Shown: piece after piece, positions 32,336 to 43,500 of the stretch
Layout: each line of letters starts with the position of its first letter
Position numbering within the stretch: the first letter of the stretch is position 1
Assembly: GCA_963576735.1 (NCBI GenBank)
Contig: OY755177.1
Location: 6,572,001 to 6,636,000, forward strand
Reading direction: 5' to 3'
Source: Bedellia somnulentella
Lineage: Eukaryota > Arthropoda > Insecta > Lepidoptera > Bedelliidae
DNA length: 64,000 nucleotides
Position numbers and translations under genes: made by a program
The notes under the pieces: model-generated
What the model saw: only the letters and a program-made list of their open reading frames with translations
The model's database searches: none
What the model was told of the DNA's origin: nothing

Positions 32336-32560
32336 TAGGAAACGCAAACACTACTTGAACGTGTAAAAAAGAAACAAAGGATAGAGAAATTTCGCGCTGG
32401 ATGCCAACTGACACTGTAGCTCAGTTGGCAACGCGACGGGGGCGTATACCCGAAGGTCGCGGGTTCGAGCCCCGCCAGTGTCGAAATTTTTCTTTCCTTT
32501 AATAACATCTTTTATTTATGAATAATAAACCCCACATGAGGAATTCATGTCAAAAAACAT
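32336..32560 (+). repeat. tRNA-carrying element, copy 2
   Basis: It lies 318 bp after copy 1 and is nearly identical across the core and right flank. The left inverted arm is absent here; GGAGGTAGGAAACGCAAACA stands instead. A tandem duplication of the core plus right arm explains the pair. Confidence 0.7.
32410..32482 (+). repeat. tRNA-like core of copy 2
   Basis: Differs from copy 1 by a few bases (GGCAACGCGACG in the D arm, TTCGAGC in the T loop). The D-arm change AGAG to ACGC weakens that stem. Confidence 0.6.
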
Positions 32561-32840
32561 AAAATTATATATGAGTGTTTTCTAAATGTTTGTTCCCCGA
32601 TAACATAACCAATTTTCTAACAGTAAATTAAACTACATCTAAGATCAATCGTTGACTTCTTTGCTTAATATCTGAATGAGATATTTAGTTTGTTTAGCAG
32701 GCACAGTTTTTGTCTAAAACGTTTTTTGTCATCAATGAAACAGTATATTTGCCACATTAATCGGCCTAAATAGTTGTGTCCATCCATTACAAAAGATTTC
32801 TTGATTAGTTGCCTATAATACTCAATACATCATTAGAAAA

Positions 32841-33112
32841 ATGCGGGGTAGTGCTATTCTAAGCCGTGTAGTGTCGGCTTAGAATAGCACTACCCCGTTT
32901 CTACCGATGGGTGTACGTAAGAAGCGACTAACGGTATTGGGGCTTTTAAGGGATTTTTGGGCTATGCGGTTGGAGACCCATCACCGACAACCTTTATTTT
33001 GCCATCTTTTCCCTACTCAACTTTCCAAAAGTGGCTGAGGAATTTATAGTTCCTCAGCTCTGGCTACCCCTTCTAGGGATTTACAGCCACGAGTATATGT
33101 ATGTATGTATGT
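32841..33112 (+). mobile_element. SINE-T copy with inverted head duplication
   Basis: The SINE proper starts near 32865 and is close to consensus, ending GAGTATATG with three TATG units. Just in front, CGGGGTAGTGCTATTCTAAG is the reverse complement of bases inside the SINE head, with about ten bases between the arms. This makes a ~22 bp-arm hairpin at the 5' junction. Confidence 0.82.
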
Positions 33113-33243
33113 AGAAGAATCTGTGAGTGTACAGCGCGGGTGGCACACTAATTAAAGATAAGGGGTTCAATCAGCTCATTCTGTTTAAATTAAGCGGTTG
33201 GTTAATATGATTAATAGGTGATTATTTAAATTAAATTATAGCA

Positions 33244-33512
33244 GCCGTGTAGTGCCGGCTTAGCATATGCCAAGTAGTGCCGGTTTAGAATGTCAATACC
33301 CTTTTCTGCCCACGGCTGTCGTAAGAGGCAACTAAAGATATGGGGCTTTTTAAATGGTTTTGGGCGATGTGGTTGGAGACCTGTCACCACCAATCATTTA
33401 TTATTACATCTTTTCCCCACCTTCCAGAAGCTTCCAGAAGTGGCTGAGGAATTTCTCATTCCAAAACTAAAACCCCGTTTAGGGATTTATAGCCTTAAGT
33501 GTATGTACGTAT
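33244..33512 (+). mobile_element. SINE-T copy with doubled head
   Basis: The head GCCGTGTAGTGCCGGCTTAG is followed ~30 bases later by a second, AAGTAGTGCCGGTTTAGAAT. A short duplication (TTCCAGAAGC) occurs near 33421..33440. The tail is decayed (TTAAGTGTATGTACG). Confidence 0.75.
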
Positions 33513-33884
33513 GTTTGATAGCAGTCTCGTTGTTTTATGGTAGAAGAAACCTTTGATATAAATACACAACTTGTACATATTTAGCAATAAAATGTTCGGT
33601 CACGAGTCAGCCGGAGACCGGCGACGACGCTTAATTACATCAACAATGTCTTTTTATTAAAAGGCAAACTCAAAGGCTCTTTGGCTGTGACAGTCTTACG
33701 TCAAATTTCCACTTGGTTACGTGATTGGGGTCGGACATTTATTTTTGGACCAAAAGCACTAAAACACTTTTCACTAAACTATAAACAAGAAATTAAGGCC
33801 TTAATATGTTTTTTTCTAATCTTATCTTATACGTATTTCAGAAAGTATTTGTTCTACCTTCGTATATACATACTATTGGAATTA

Positions 33885-33945
33885 ATACCGTTAGTTCACA
33901 TTGGGATAGGCAGAGACTATCAATCGCCACTTTATACGATATTGT
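33885..33945 (-). mobile_element. LINE-T terminal fragment, reversed
   Basis: TAGGCAGAGACTATCAATCG and CACATTGGG are the reverse complement of the last part of the LINE frame (compare 6870..6900). Confidence 0.65.
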
Positions 33946-34030
33946 GGCAAATTAACGGGCTTTACTCAAATATGAATACTCTAATTATTCATTCTAATAA
34001 GTATATTCTAAGAAGTAAGAAGAATGAATA

Positions 34031-34312
34031 TATATAGAGAGGATGGATGAAAATAAAGTAGCGAAAGAGATATATAGAGCCAATGTGGATGGGATTGTGA
34101 GTAGAGGACAGCCTCGTAAAACGTTTCTTGACCAGATAGAAAACGTTCTTATAAAGGTGAGGGTCCAAAGAGAGAAGAATAAAAGAGCATGTATGAGAAG
34201 AATAATTAATGTAAGGGAAGCAAGAGAGGTTTGTCAAGATCGTACTAAGTGGCGATCGATAGTCTCTGCCTACCCCAATGGGAATAATGGGCGTGAGTAT
34301 TAGTAAGTAAGT
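34031..34312 (+). mobile_element. LINE-T 3' fragment with open frame
   Basis: An 86-codon frame at 34043..34303 repeats the end of the LINE-T reverse-transcriptase protein (IYRANVDGIVSRGQPRKTF near its start, WRSIVSAYPNGN near its end). It ends GGCGTGAGTATTAG and lies head to head with the reversed fragment at 33885..33945. Confidence 0.78.
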
Positions 34313-34465
34313 AAGAAGAATGAAAGAGCTTGTATGAGAAGATTGAGGATGTAAATGAAGCTAGAGCGTTTGTCAGGATCGTACAAAGCGGCAATCGATA
34401 GTCTTTGCTTACACTAATGATGCTAATGGCATGAGTATATAGGTATGTATCTATGTGTATATGTA
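34313..34465 (+). mobile_element. LINE-T 3' fragment, second in tandem
   Basis: Repeats AGAATGAAAGAGCTTGTATG to GGCATGAGTATATAGG with small deletions that break the frame. Confidence 0.7.
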
Positions 34466-34469
34466 ATAA

Positions 34470-36405
34470 GTATAAATCAGTTGAAAGGTATATTTTTAGC
34501 ACTAAGAACGGCAAAATCGATTTTTCTGTAATGGCGTACATGTGAAAAAGCCATTACGGTCATTAGGACGATCACCACACATGCTATAAGGTGCTTGTGT
34601 TGTAATATCACAGAAAGCGTACTTTTATGCCCAGAAAGCTAATGTACTGTTATTTTATGACAATATCTAATATGTTTTGAAAACGAATTGATTAACTTAT
34701 AATTTTGACATAGATACGAGCATTACAGACAGAATTCATTTAATTGTGCAATTTGCAGATTAGATGATAGAGTGAAAAAGGTCCAACTAAAGCATACAAG
34801 CGAAACCTATTGTTATACATACGCACACACATTAACATATTAAACTAAAAATGGCACATCTGATACCTGTCTAAAAAATTAAAAATTTTAATTATAAGCC
34901 GACACTAAGAAGTATTATATGCAACCAATGTTCTTTTATATTATAAAAACTAGTGCTTATTGCCTCTCTATCAATATTATATTAAAATGACGAGAATACG
35001 TTTGCTCTTCTTCGATGAATTTGGTGAAACCTTTATATTTCACAGCACTTTTTATTCTACTCTACTATGATGTAACATGTTTTTACGACATTGCTTGGCT
35101 AGTCACGCAGCCAATGTAAATATTCAGGAATTTTATTGAAGCCGTAGAATATCAATCATTTTTGTTTGGCTGCGCGGCGATGGGAAACGAGGTGTAACAA
35201 CTATATGTACACTCACCGAGTAAAAAGGTTTCTGAAAATATAGTATTGTATTGACTTGTTTTCTTTTGCCCTAAAACTACATTAATACGTTTACTACGTT
35301 TTATTTACCCTATAAATACATTTTATGCGACTGGAATTCATTTCCAAAAATGGCTCAAACCTTATTTACTCAATCTATAAAAAAGATATTGTATTTAGTA
35401 ATATCAGTAGAGTATTTCACCATATTATTGGCGCCCCAAGGCAATTTAATTCTTATAATAGTATTCAGCACGTAAGGTATAGGAACTTTCGTCTTTATGC
35501 CCCGTTATCTATTCGTATTTTTATTTAATGTGTAATATTTTTTCGAAACTCCATACACTGTACTTAAACTTAGGTATAACCAAGGGAAATATTCCAAGAC
35601 TGTATCTTGAACTAAAACGAAAACTTCCACAGGTGTGAATGTTTCTCATATAACTAATTACTTTAATGCCAGTGCTTTGGATACGGTAGGCTGAGAGTGC
35701 TAGAAGGTTATGGAACTTCAACGTGTTAAGGTATTGATTTATTTCGTTTAGTCATTATATTACAGTGAACTGTTATCTTATCCACTTTTACACATACTCG
35801 TGTTATACTCGTAAATATCAAACAACTTACGGTACATATATTACAAAACGGTAATCAACTTAAACATCCTGAAAATTATATAAACTAGTACAGTTCAAAT
35901 TCTTTAACTAACCGTAAAAAGAAAAGAACTTAATGAAATTGTTGTGTTAATCTTCCTAATGTCATATATTGTTAGGAAAAGATTAACCAAGTCTAAAGAG
36001 TGTTGACTACAATACAACAAGAAATTTAAGTAGATTTATTTTTATCAGAGAGATTCTTTTCATTTAATTTATCCAGTAGGTTTTTTTCCAAAAATAACTC
36101 ATTTCTTTTTTTAGCACTATTATAAATTATAGGTACTCTTGGATTCAATAAGAACGGTGAGATTATGGAAATATTTTATTTTAGGATCAATATTCAAAGT
36201 CAATTTAATGTGAAAATGTGGAAAATTATACTAGTCTATACATTATTCGATATGGTTAAAATTAGACAAGACTTCTCCAAAATTCGTGTACAATTTCTAA
36301 TAACTTTTGCGTGTTGAGAAATTTGAAACCGTTAAATCTAATGTGCTCTGGGGTTAACACTTAATTATTGGATTACTTCATTTACATTTAAATTGTATGC
36401 GTGAA
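34470..36405. other. AT-rich stretch, no gene seen
   Basis: Short frames only, none recognised. Confidence 0.55.
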
Positions 36406-36406
36406 A

Positions 36407-37365
36407 TCAATACTTATAATAAATCTGTAGAGAGGTCAATTCTGTACATGAAATATATTTTCAAAATAACCATCAGGTGGTGATTAGGGATCGATACTGA
36501 TGCCAAAAATGCAATCAGTAAAATTTTTGTCTCTCTGTCTGTCTGTCGGTTTGTATGTTCCTTATGGAAACAAAAACTACTCGACGGATTTTAACGAAAC
36601 TTGGTACAATTATTTTTCATACACCTGCGCAGGTTTTTGTATACTTTCCAGCAGAGTAGTAAAGGGGAATTTTGGGAAATTTTGGGAAAACGGGAGAAGT
36701 TACTCCATTTTTTAAGCTTCCGTCGCGTGTGCAGCCTCAATGGTTAAACTTACATAGAAATAATGTGTGACGGAAATATTCTTCATAAAATTATCAAAAA
36801 AAAAATTCGTAACAGTTTATGTCTATCTTTTACGGTTGACTCACAATAACACGTGTAATTCCTGATAGCTTAGCAGTTCGGATCATTCTGATTATATTTG
36901 TTTACTCTTACGTTTGTAAACCTCTCTGTCATCCCAAATTTAAAAAAGGTAACATAATTACCTATTTAATAAAAAAAGAATCATAGAAATCGGTAGACAA
37001 ACACCGAAATTATACATAAAATAAGCCATCGCGTCCGTGATCAAAACCAAATCTTTACTAATTTACATATAACATACTAGATGGCGCCAGTAGTTGCATC
37101 CTACATCACTTAATGATTTATTTTTTAGATTGTTATAAATACTTCATAGCGTTTTATTCCAAAATTTGCTATTCAACGGAAATACTGAACCGTTCATCAA
37201 AGCGCATTTAAAATCATCAAACTACACTGTTTAGGGAGTGCTATAAATTTAATAAATTGAAAATATTGCGCTGAATTTCACAATGCTTGAGCAGTGACTG
37301 CAGGAAGAAACCTCAGATATTTAAAAAAACAACGCTACCCGTGCGAAGCTGGGACGATCCACTAG
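36407..37365 (+). mobile_element. Helitron-like non-autonomous element, copy A
   Basis: Starts TCAATACTTATAATAAATC after an A and ends CCACTAG before a T. Just inside the end, CCCGTGCGAAGCTGGG can form a short bulged hairpin. A/T insertion, 5' TC, 3' CTAG and a terminal hairpin are Helitron features. It shares most of its length with 62820..63768 but differs in the segment 37030..37140. No Rep/helicase is encoded; the 71-codon frame at 36500..36715 crosses a (TCTG)n run and is not a gene. Confidence 0.65.
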
Positions 37366-38615
37366 TGTGAAATATAAATTCACATATAACTATTTATAAT
37401 TAAAATGTCTAATTGCTTCTCATAAGTTACCTACTTAGGTAGACAGTTTTTTTTAAGTAGCATCACTTATTAAGTATCTGAATTCTACAGAGTTAAAAAT
37501 CAGATCGTAGGTAAATAATAAGCTGATCTATTATAATCCTTTTAACTGCTATTTTAACAAGACTTTCAATGTACTAAACTGTCAATCATTGCAAGTCAGC
37601 AGCGGTAGCGCCATAAAATATCGAAAGGATTTTTTAATGGAGGATAACAATTGTAAAATCCCGAAAAGTTTTTACGTAATCCCATCGGTAAATTATACTT
37701 TTATTTCGACATTCTCACTTACAAAATACCGTTTGTAATAACAGGATTCTTGAAGATAAAAGAAATAGAAATCTAAAGTCGGACTGACCTCATTACGTCA
37801 TTCTTCCCTCCCCAAACCCGTTTTACTGCCGCTGTCGCTCACTTCACCAACCGTTTTCAATCGACTGTAATAAACTTTCCCACCTCTTCCTGTCTTTGTT
37901 AGTTGAATTTCCTTTACTGTCTACCCGTGCGAAAATATCTTTCGCCAAGAACCAATTCTATTGCTAATTGTGTGGTTAATTAGTCTTTTGTTTCTCCCTC
38001 GTCTTTTGGTTGATTTTTGACTGTAAAATCTTGTTTCGGTTTAAATTAATTTTTTAAAGCCTAATTCAAGTTTTTTTTCTGATCCGATGTTTCCATTTCA
38101 AAGATCTATTGCTTACGGCATATATCATACAGAGTGCCAATTCAAATATTTATTGAGCTAAATTTAACTTAAAATTATAATATCAAAAGAAGTGTTGAGA
38201 AATGATATGTCTAATTTAAATGCATATAATATATTAAAATAAATACATTATGCTCTTAAACTAGGTAAAGCCCCTGAGGTCACATAAAATGTAAGAGTTG
38301 AAACATGGTACCTATTCAAAATTTTAACAAGACTGTATAGCTTAGCATTAACAAAACAAGCAGACTTTGTTCATGATTTTCACTGGCTCAGGACTCAAGG
38401 GCAGAGAAAATGGTCTCACAAAGCGCATTAGATCTTTTGCAAGTTTTATATAATGTCTTGGGCTTATCTCACACAAAAGCCCGGATGAGGCAAAAACGAG
38501 TTGGTGATCATATAATTTACGCTTACACGGTCACAAAGACTGTTATTTCGTACGTCGTCGTCGTCGTCTGACTTTTATATTTAGCTATTTTGAAACACGT
38601 AAGCTTTAGGCTTTT
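37366..38615. other. No gene seen
   Basis: AT-rich with a more balanced patch at 37780..37960 and a (GTC)n run at 38554..38568. No supported feature. Confidence 0.5.
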
Positions 38616-38620
38616 TTTAA

Positions 38621-38940
38621 CTGCCTCCGTGGTCTCGTGGTTAAGCGCTTGGTTTCAAGTACGGAGGTCTCGGGTTCGATCCCCGTTCGATCGGAGTGGT
38701 AACCTTACAAATTTAATTTGTAAGATTTAACCCAGTTGGAAAGGATATTGCAGGCTTGAATCACCTGATTATCCGAAAATTAAGATGATTCCGTAATTCG
38801 GAGGGCACGTTAAGCCGTCAGTCCCAGCTACTATTACGGTAGTAGTCGTTAGTCCGCCAACCCACTATTGGCCAGCGTGGTGGACTATGGCCAAATCGCC
38901 CTAAATAGGGTAGGCTCGAGCCCCTTGGCTGTGAGAAGAG
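38621..38940 (+). mobile_element. tRNA-headed lepidopteran SINE
   Basis: The head has an A box (TGGTCTCGTGGTTAAGCG) and a B box (GGTTCGATCCC). The body contains GGAGGGCACGTTAAGCCGTC, a block I know from widely shared lepidopteran SINEs, then the GTAGTCGTTAG region and CGCCCTAAATAGGGTAGGCT. CTCCG and CGGAG at the ends of the head can still pair like an acceptor stem. Confidence 0.75.
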
Positions 38941-38944
38941 GGTT

Positions 38945-39566
38945 TAGAAAAACTATATAGAAATTATAAAAGAGAAATTGTTTTTTTGCGGAATGTTTTT
39001 TCAGTTGGTCAAGAACAGTGTGATCCTTCTATTTTTAGTAATATATTTCTCATAGTATCAAGGATTAAGGTAATCTAGTAGTAGCTGGAACCTTTCTAAA
39101 GCGTTTCTTTCCTCCCTATTCTTTTTTTTGGTTTGTTCAATATAAATATTTTTTATATTTGAGTGACCCCTTAAGTCTGAGATAATATTCTTAGCCTCAT
39201 TAAAAAAAGAAATGAAACAGGATTTTATAAAAAAGAAAAGTGTTTGAAACTTAAATCAAAATTATAATACTATGCTAGCGGCCGCAAGTCAAATTTTTAC
39301 AGACACTAGTTGCTTGAGATAAACTCGCATTGAAAGCCTCTTAATCCACAGCCTTAATACCAGATTCTACATTAAAAACTTGGCATTTGAATTTTAAACA
39401 GAAATTCGACCACACTTACTGAAAACGTGAGGAATGATAAGAACCGTTTTAATTTACGAACCTTTTTAGACACAAAACTTTTAGAACAAAAGTAAATGTT
39501 GAAACCGCGTTTCAACTTTCGGCTTTTCATAAAATATGAAACATGCCTTAATACTTAATACATTAG
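38945..39566. other. AT-rich stretch, no gene seen
   Basis: No supported feature. Confidence 0.5.
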
Positions 39567-39971
39567 TGTTAGAAAATAGTCAATTTGTAACTTTAAACTG
39601 TCTCGAAAACGAATTCAAATGAGCTATATTGGGTTCAAAATGAATTAAATTATAAAATTAGTGGCCAGTTTCCGTTTAAAAAGAATGAATATAAATGTAT
39701 TTCAAAACACTCGCTTCCGGCGCCACTTTCGCGTGTTTTTTGGTGTTAGGGAAGTGGCGGGGGAAGGACGAAATGACAGCTGTCTTGAGGCAGGCGAAGC
39801 GGCATTGCGGGCATTCGTACTGAGTCTCTCAAACAAACCAGTCGTTACCATTAGCTTGAATATTATGTTATTGTTATTAACTTGTGATTTTGTAGAAGAA
39901 AATAAATAGCAGAACAATATTATTAAGTTTTATTTTAGAGTCGTTTCTAAAAGGTCAGTAATTTTAATAGT
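39567..39971 (+). repeat. 405 bp LTR-like direct repeat, left copy
   Basis: Begins TGTTAGAAAATAG and is identical base for base, as I read it, to 54452..54856. It contains a GC-richer middle (GTGGCGGGGGAAGGACG), an AATAAA at 39900..39905 and a T-rich end, which is the layout of an LTR with its polyadenylation signal. The end is not the usual CA, and no TGG primer site follows directly. It could be the left LTR of a large element ending at 54856, or one of two solo copies. Confidence 0.7.
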
Positions 39972-40025
39972 TCAGAAGTGTTACGACTGTTAAATCGCCC
40001 ACTGGTATGTACAATTTATGTTATT

Positions 40026-40220
40026 TGTCAGCATGGCTGACGTCGTATAATGAGGTTGCTTATAATTATATACTGTTTACACGTTCTTAAAAATAATTTG
40101 AATAATTTGTCTATGATTGATTATATCTATCTTTGATTGTCACTTCTTAAAATACATTCGACTGAACAGCACGCCCTCTTTGATTTCTCATCCCGCATCA
40201 GCCCCGTTCACGAAGAAACA
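40026..40220 (+). repeat. 5' LTR of intact BEL/Pao element
   Basis: TGTCAGCATGGCTGACGTCG to CACGAAGAAACA. The first 16 bases contain the small palindrome GTCAGC-ATG-GCTGAC. A TATA-like TATAATTATATAC is at 40070..40082. Confidence 0.93.
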
Positions 40221-40222
40221 TT

Positions 40223-40240
40223 TGGTGACCCCGAAACTGG
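40223..40240 (+). other. Primer-binding site candidate
   Basis: TGGTGACCCCGAAACTGG starts two bases after the LTR. The matching tRNA is not identified. Confidence 0.6.
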
Positions 40241-40550
40241 AAGACGAGACTCTCCAGGAGACACGCGAGGAGCTGGCAACGAGCGGCGCGGGAAATTCTG
40301 CGAGGCAAACGAGGCGGAGTACGAGTTCATTTGTTCGACACGGACGCCATTTCGAAAACGTGGCGGTCGACCGTTCCGAAAAAAAAAAGCTTTCAAAGAA
40401 AATCGAGACCAGGAAGGCTAAGGTATAGGTACCTATTACCAAGTAAGTGACTGGCATAATTTAGCATTTATTCGAGGCTGTTATTTAAAATTCCTTTTCA
40501 TAGTTGTGTAGTTAATATATTTGTCATATCTTCTAAAACAAACTTATAAC

Positions 40551-43500
40551 ATGTCCGCTTCATCAGACAACGAGTCAGAAAGCACTGTTATAATGGATTT
40601 AAAATTTAATAGTCTAGTTCGAAAACGGGGAACAATCAAGGGAAAACTAACATTGTGTAAAAAATTCATATTAAATATAGAACCTATCTCTTTAACTGCC
40701 GACAAATTAATAGAGCTACAATTGCGTGTTAACCGGTTAGAGCAAATCTTCATGGAATTCGAAACCGTGCAAGATAAAATCGAAAACATTTGTTCAGATT
40801 ACGAAAAAGAGCTGTTAGAGAGGGAGGCTTTCGAAAATTCTTATTATGACTGCGTTTCTGTAAGTAAGGGTTATCTGAAGCAGTCCGGTAGCCCGAGCGC
40901 ACCGGCGACACCCAGTCGTGCTTCTCGAGAGGAGAAAACCCAAGAGTCAATAAAGTACCCGGACATCTCTTTGCCTAAATTTGACGGTAACATTACGAGC
41001 TGGATTCAATTTAGGGACACTTTCGATGCACTTATAAATCAATCAAATCTCAAACCAATAGTAAAATTTAAGTATTTAAAGAGTTGTCTATCCGATAGTG
41101 CACTGGAAGTTGTGGATTCATTAGAATATACGGAAGATAGCCATCATATGGCTTGGCAGTTGCTCTGTGAAAGGTTCAACAACCCCCGAGTACTAGTTTA
41201 CAATCATTTGAGAGCTCTGTTAAATATTGGTACAGTTCCCACTACAGCTTTAAATTTAAGATCGTTAACAGATAATATATCGAAACATTTACGAACACTT
41301 CGATCATTAAATGTTCCAACCGATGGGTGGGATTTACTCATAATATTTTTTCTAACTACTAAACTTGAAAAACCAATGCAACGAAAGTGGGAAGAAAAAG
41401 TTAATTCACGCGAATTGCCTACATTGCAGGAATTTAAGGCGTTCATCCGAAATCAGGCCGATCTGCTGGAGGCGTTGAGTCATACTGTACCCGACCAGTC
41501 CTCCACCGACGCCTGTGAATTTCCGCCGCGGAAGGCGCTTGTAATCACGTGCCCTCCGTCCCAAACCAATGGCAAGGTATCGTCCAAATTCACTATTCCT
41601 CGTAATCAGTGTCCGAACTGTAGGGAGGCCCACTACATTAACCAATGTACCAAGTTTTTGTCCTTGAACGTACCGACGCGCATTCGATTTGTTAAGAGAC
41701 TAGGTCTCTGTTTGAACTGCCTATCAGCTCACCACATATTATCGAACTGCCGAGCCAGTAGCTGCCGAACCTGCAAGGGTAAACATCACACACTTCTACA
41801 CATCACGCAACCAAACGCCGTCGAACTTACACCACAAACTAGACTGTCGACATTACATGACACAACCACCGAACCGACTACTTCGACTCAATCTGTCAAT
41901 TTAATTGCTAACCAACGACAAGCAAATATCATGATAGGCCAACACGATGGGAAAACATCCCAAACACCGAACCTAGGTCAATCGATTATTCTTTCCACAG
42001 CTCAAGTTAAGGTCTTAGACAACCACAACCAAGTACATATATTACGAGCGCTTTTGGATTCGGGATCACAATCGAATTTCATTACCGAAAATGCTTGCAA
42101 TAAGTTAAATTTACCTACTGAATCTCTTAATATAGAAGTCCTAGGATTTAACGAAAATGTCACAAAAATTAACCGATTATGCCGATTAAATATACAATCA
42201 AAAAACGATTCATTTTCGACGAATTTATCCTGCTTTATTGTGCCCAGTATATGTAATTTACCTTCGCATATTACCCACGCAGTAAAATTAAAGATTCCCC
42301 AAAAGTTCAATTTAGCTGACGAGTCATTTTATCAAGGTGGGGAAATTGATATTATTTTAGGTGCTGAACAATTTTATCAACTCTTATGTATAGGTCAGCA
42401 TCGCCTTGGAGATGGTCTGCCAATCCTACAAAGAACTCGTTTAGGCTGGGTCATCTCCGGGCCTCTATCTACTAATATAGCTGCACAGAGTTTGAGATGT
42501 AATGTCGTAAAACTTCACTCTATACTGGAAATGGATGGAGAACACTCAGTAACCAAATTACCACATGATGATGACCAAATTTGTGAGGAGATATTTATGA
42601 AAACTCATCAAAGAACGTCTGATGGTAACTTCATGGTAGAGCTTCCACTCCAATCACTTCCCAGTAATTTAGGAAAATCTAGGCACATTGCGTATAAAAG
42701 GTTTCGAGCATTAGAAAACAAATTTCGAAGCAACGCTATTCTAAAAGAAAAATATATTAACTTTATGCGAGAATTCGAGCAAGCTGGGCATATGATGCAG
42801 TTCGACGGCTGCGACAGGCTTTGCAATTTTTTACCGCACCAGGCTGTTATGCGCGATTCACCAACTACTCCGGTTAGGGTAGTGTTTGACGCGTCTTGCA
42901 AGACAGACAGCGGATTATCTCTGAACGATATTCAATACAAGGGCGAGATAAAGCAGGATGAATTGACAAACATTCTTTTACGATTCCGCCAGTATACATA
43001 CGTTATTAACGCGGACATTGAAAAAATGTATAGATGTATTTATTTAAAACCTAAACATTATAACTTGCAATGCATTTTTTGGAGGGAGAATGAGAACGAG
43101 GAATTAAAAAAATACACATTAAAAACACTAAGTTTTGGTCTCAAATCAGCTCCACATATTGCGACCCGATGTTTATTACAATTAGCCCTCGAAAATGAAA
43201 ACAAATATTCGACCGAGTCGAGAACGATTAGAAACCAGTTTTATATGGATGACCTACTTTTTGGCGGCGATGACAAGCAACAGGTAGTTAAAACAGCGGT
43301 AAGGATAGACCGAATCCTGCGCTCGGCTAACTTCAACTTACGCAAATGGAAATCGAATTCTCCCGATATATTAAACGCCGTCACCAACTCTACTGTCACC
43401 AACAACTACATAGCACCAACCTCATTAGGTCAAGGTACTCACAAAGTTTTAGGTCTTGAATGGTGTAGCACAACCGATAATTTAAAATATAAATTTAATG

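Noticed and set aside
19048..32482. Functional tRNA genes at 19048, 32092 and 32410
   Set aside because: Acceptor, D and T stems are good but no normal anticodon arm can be drawn, and all three lie in one repeat family.
31912..32508. Minus-strand frames reading LAGLEPATFGYTPPS
   Set aside because: They are translations of the tRNA-like core, a well-known artefact in lepidopteran gene sets.
33885..34312. Twin-priming inversion of one LINE-T insertion
   Set aside because: In twin priming the inverted part is the more 5' segment; here the inverted piece is the extreme 3' end, so two separate insertions are simpler.
39661..39909. 82-codon frame in the 405 bp repeat (also 54546..54794)
   Set aside because: It is present in both copies because the repeats are identical; composition and position fit LTR-like DNA and no domain is seen.
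40117..40428. Overlapping frames in the leader of the intact BEL element
   Set aside because: They begin inside the LTR, are repeated after the 3' LTR in part, and have no recognisable domain.
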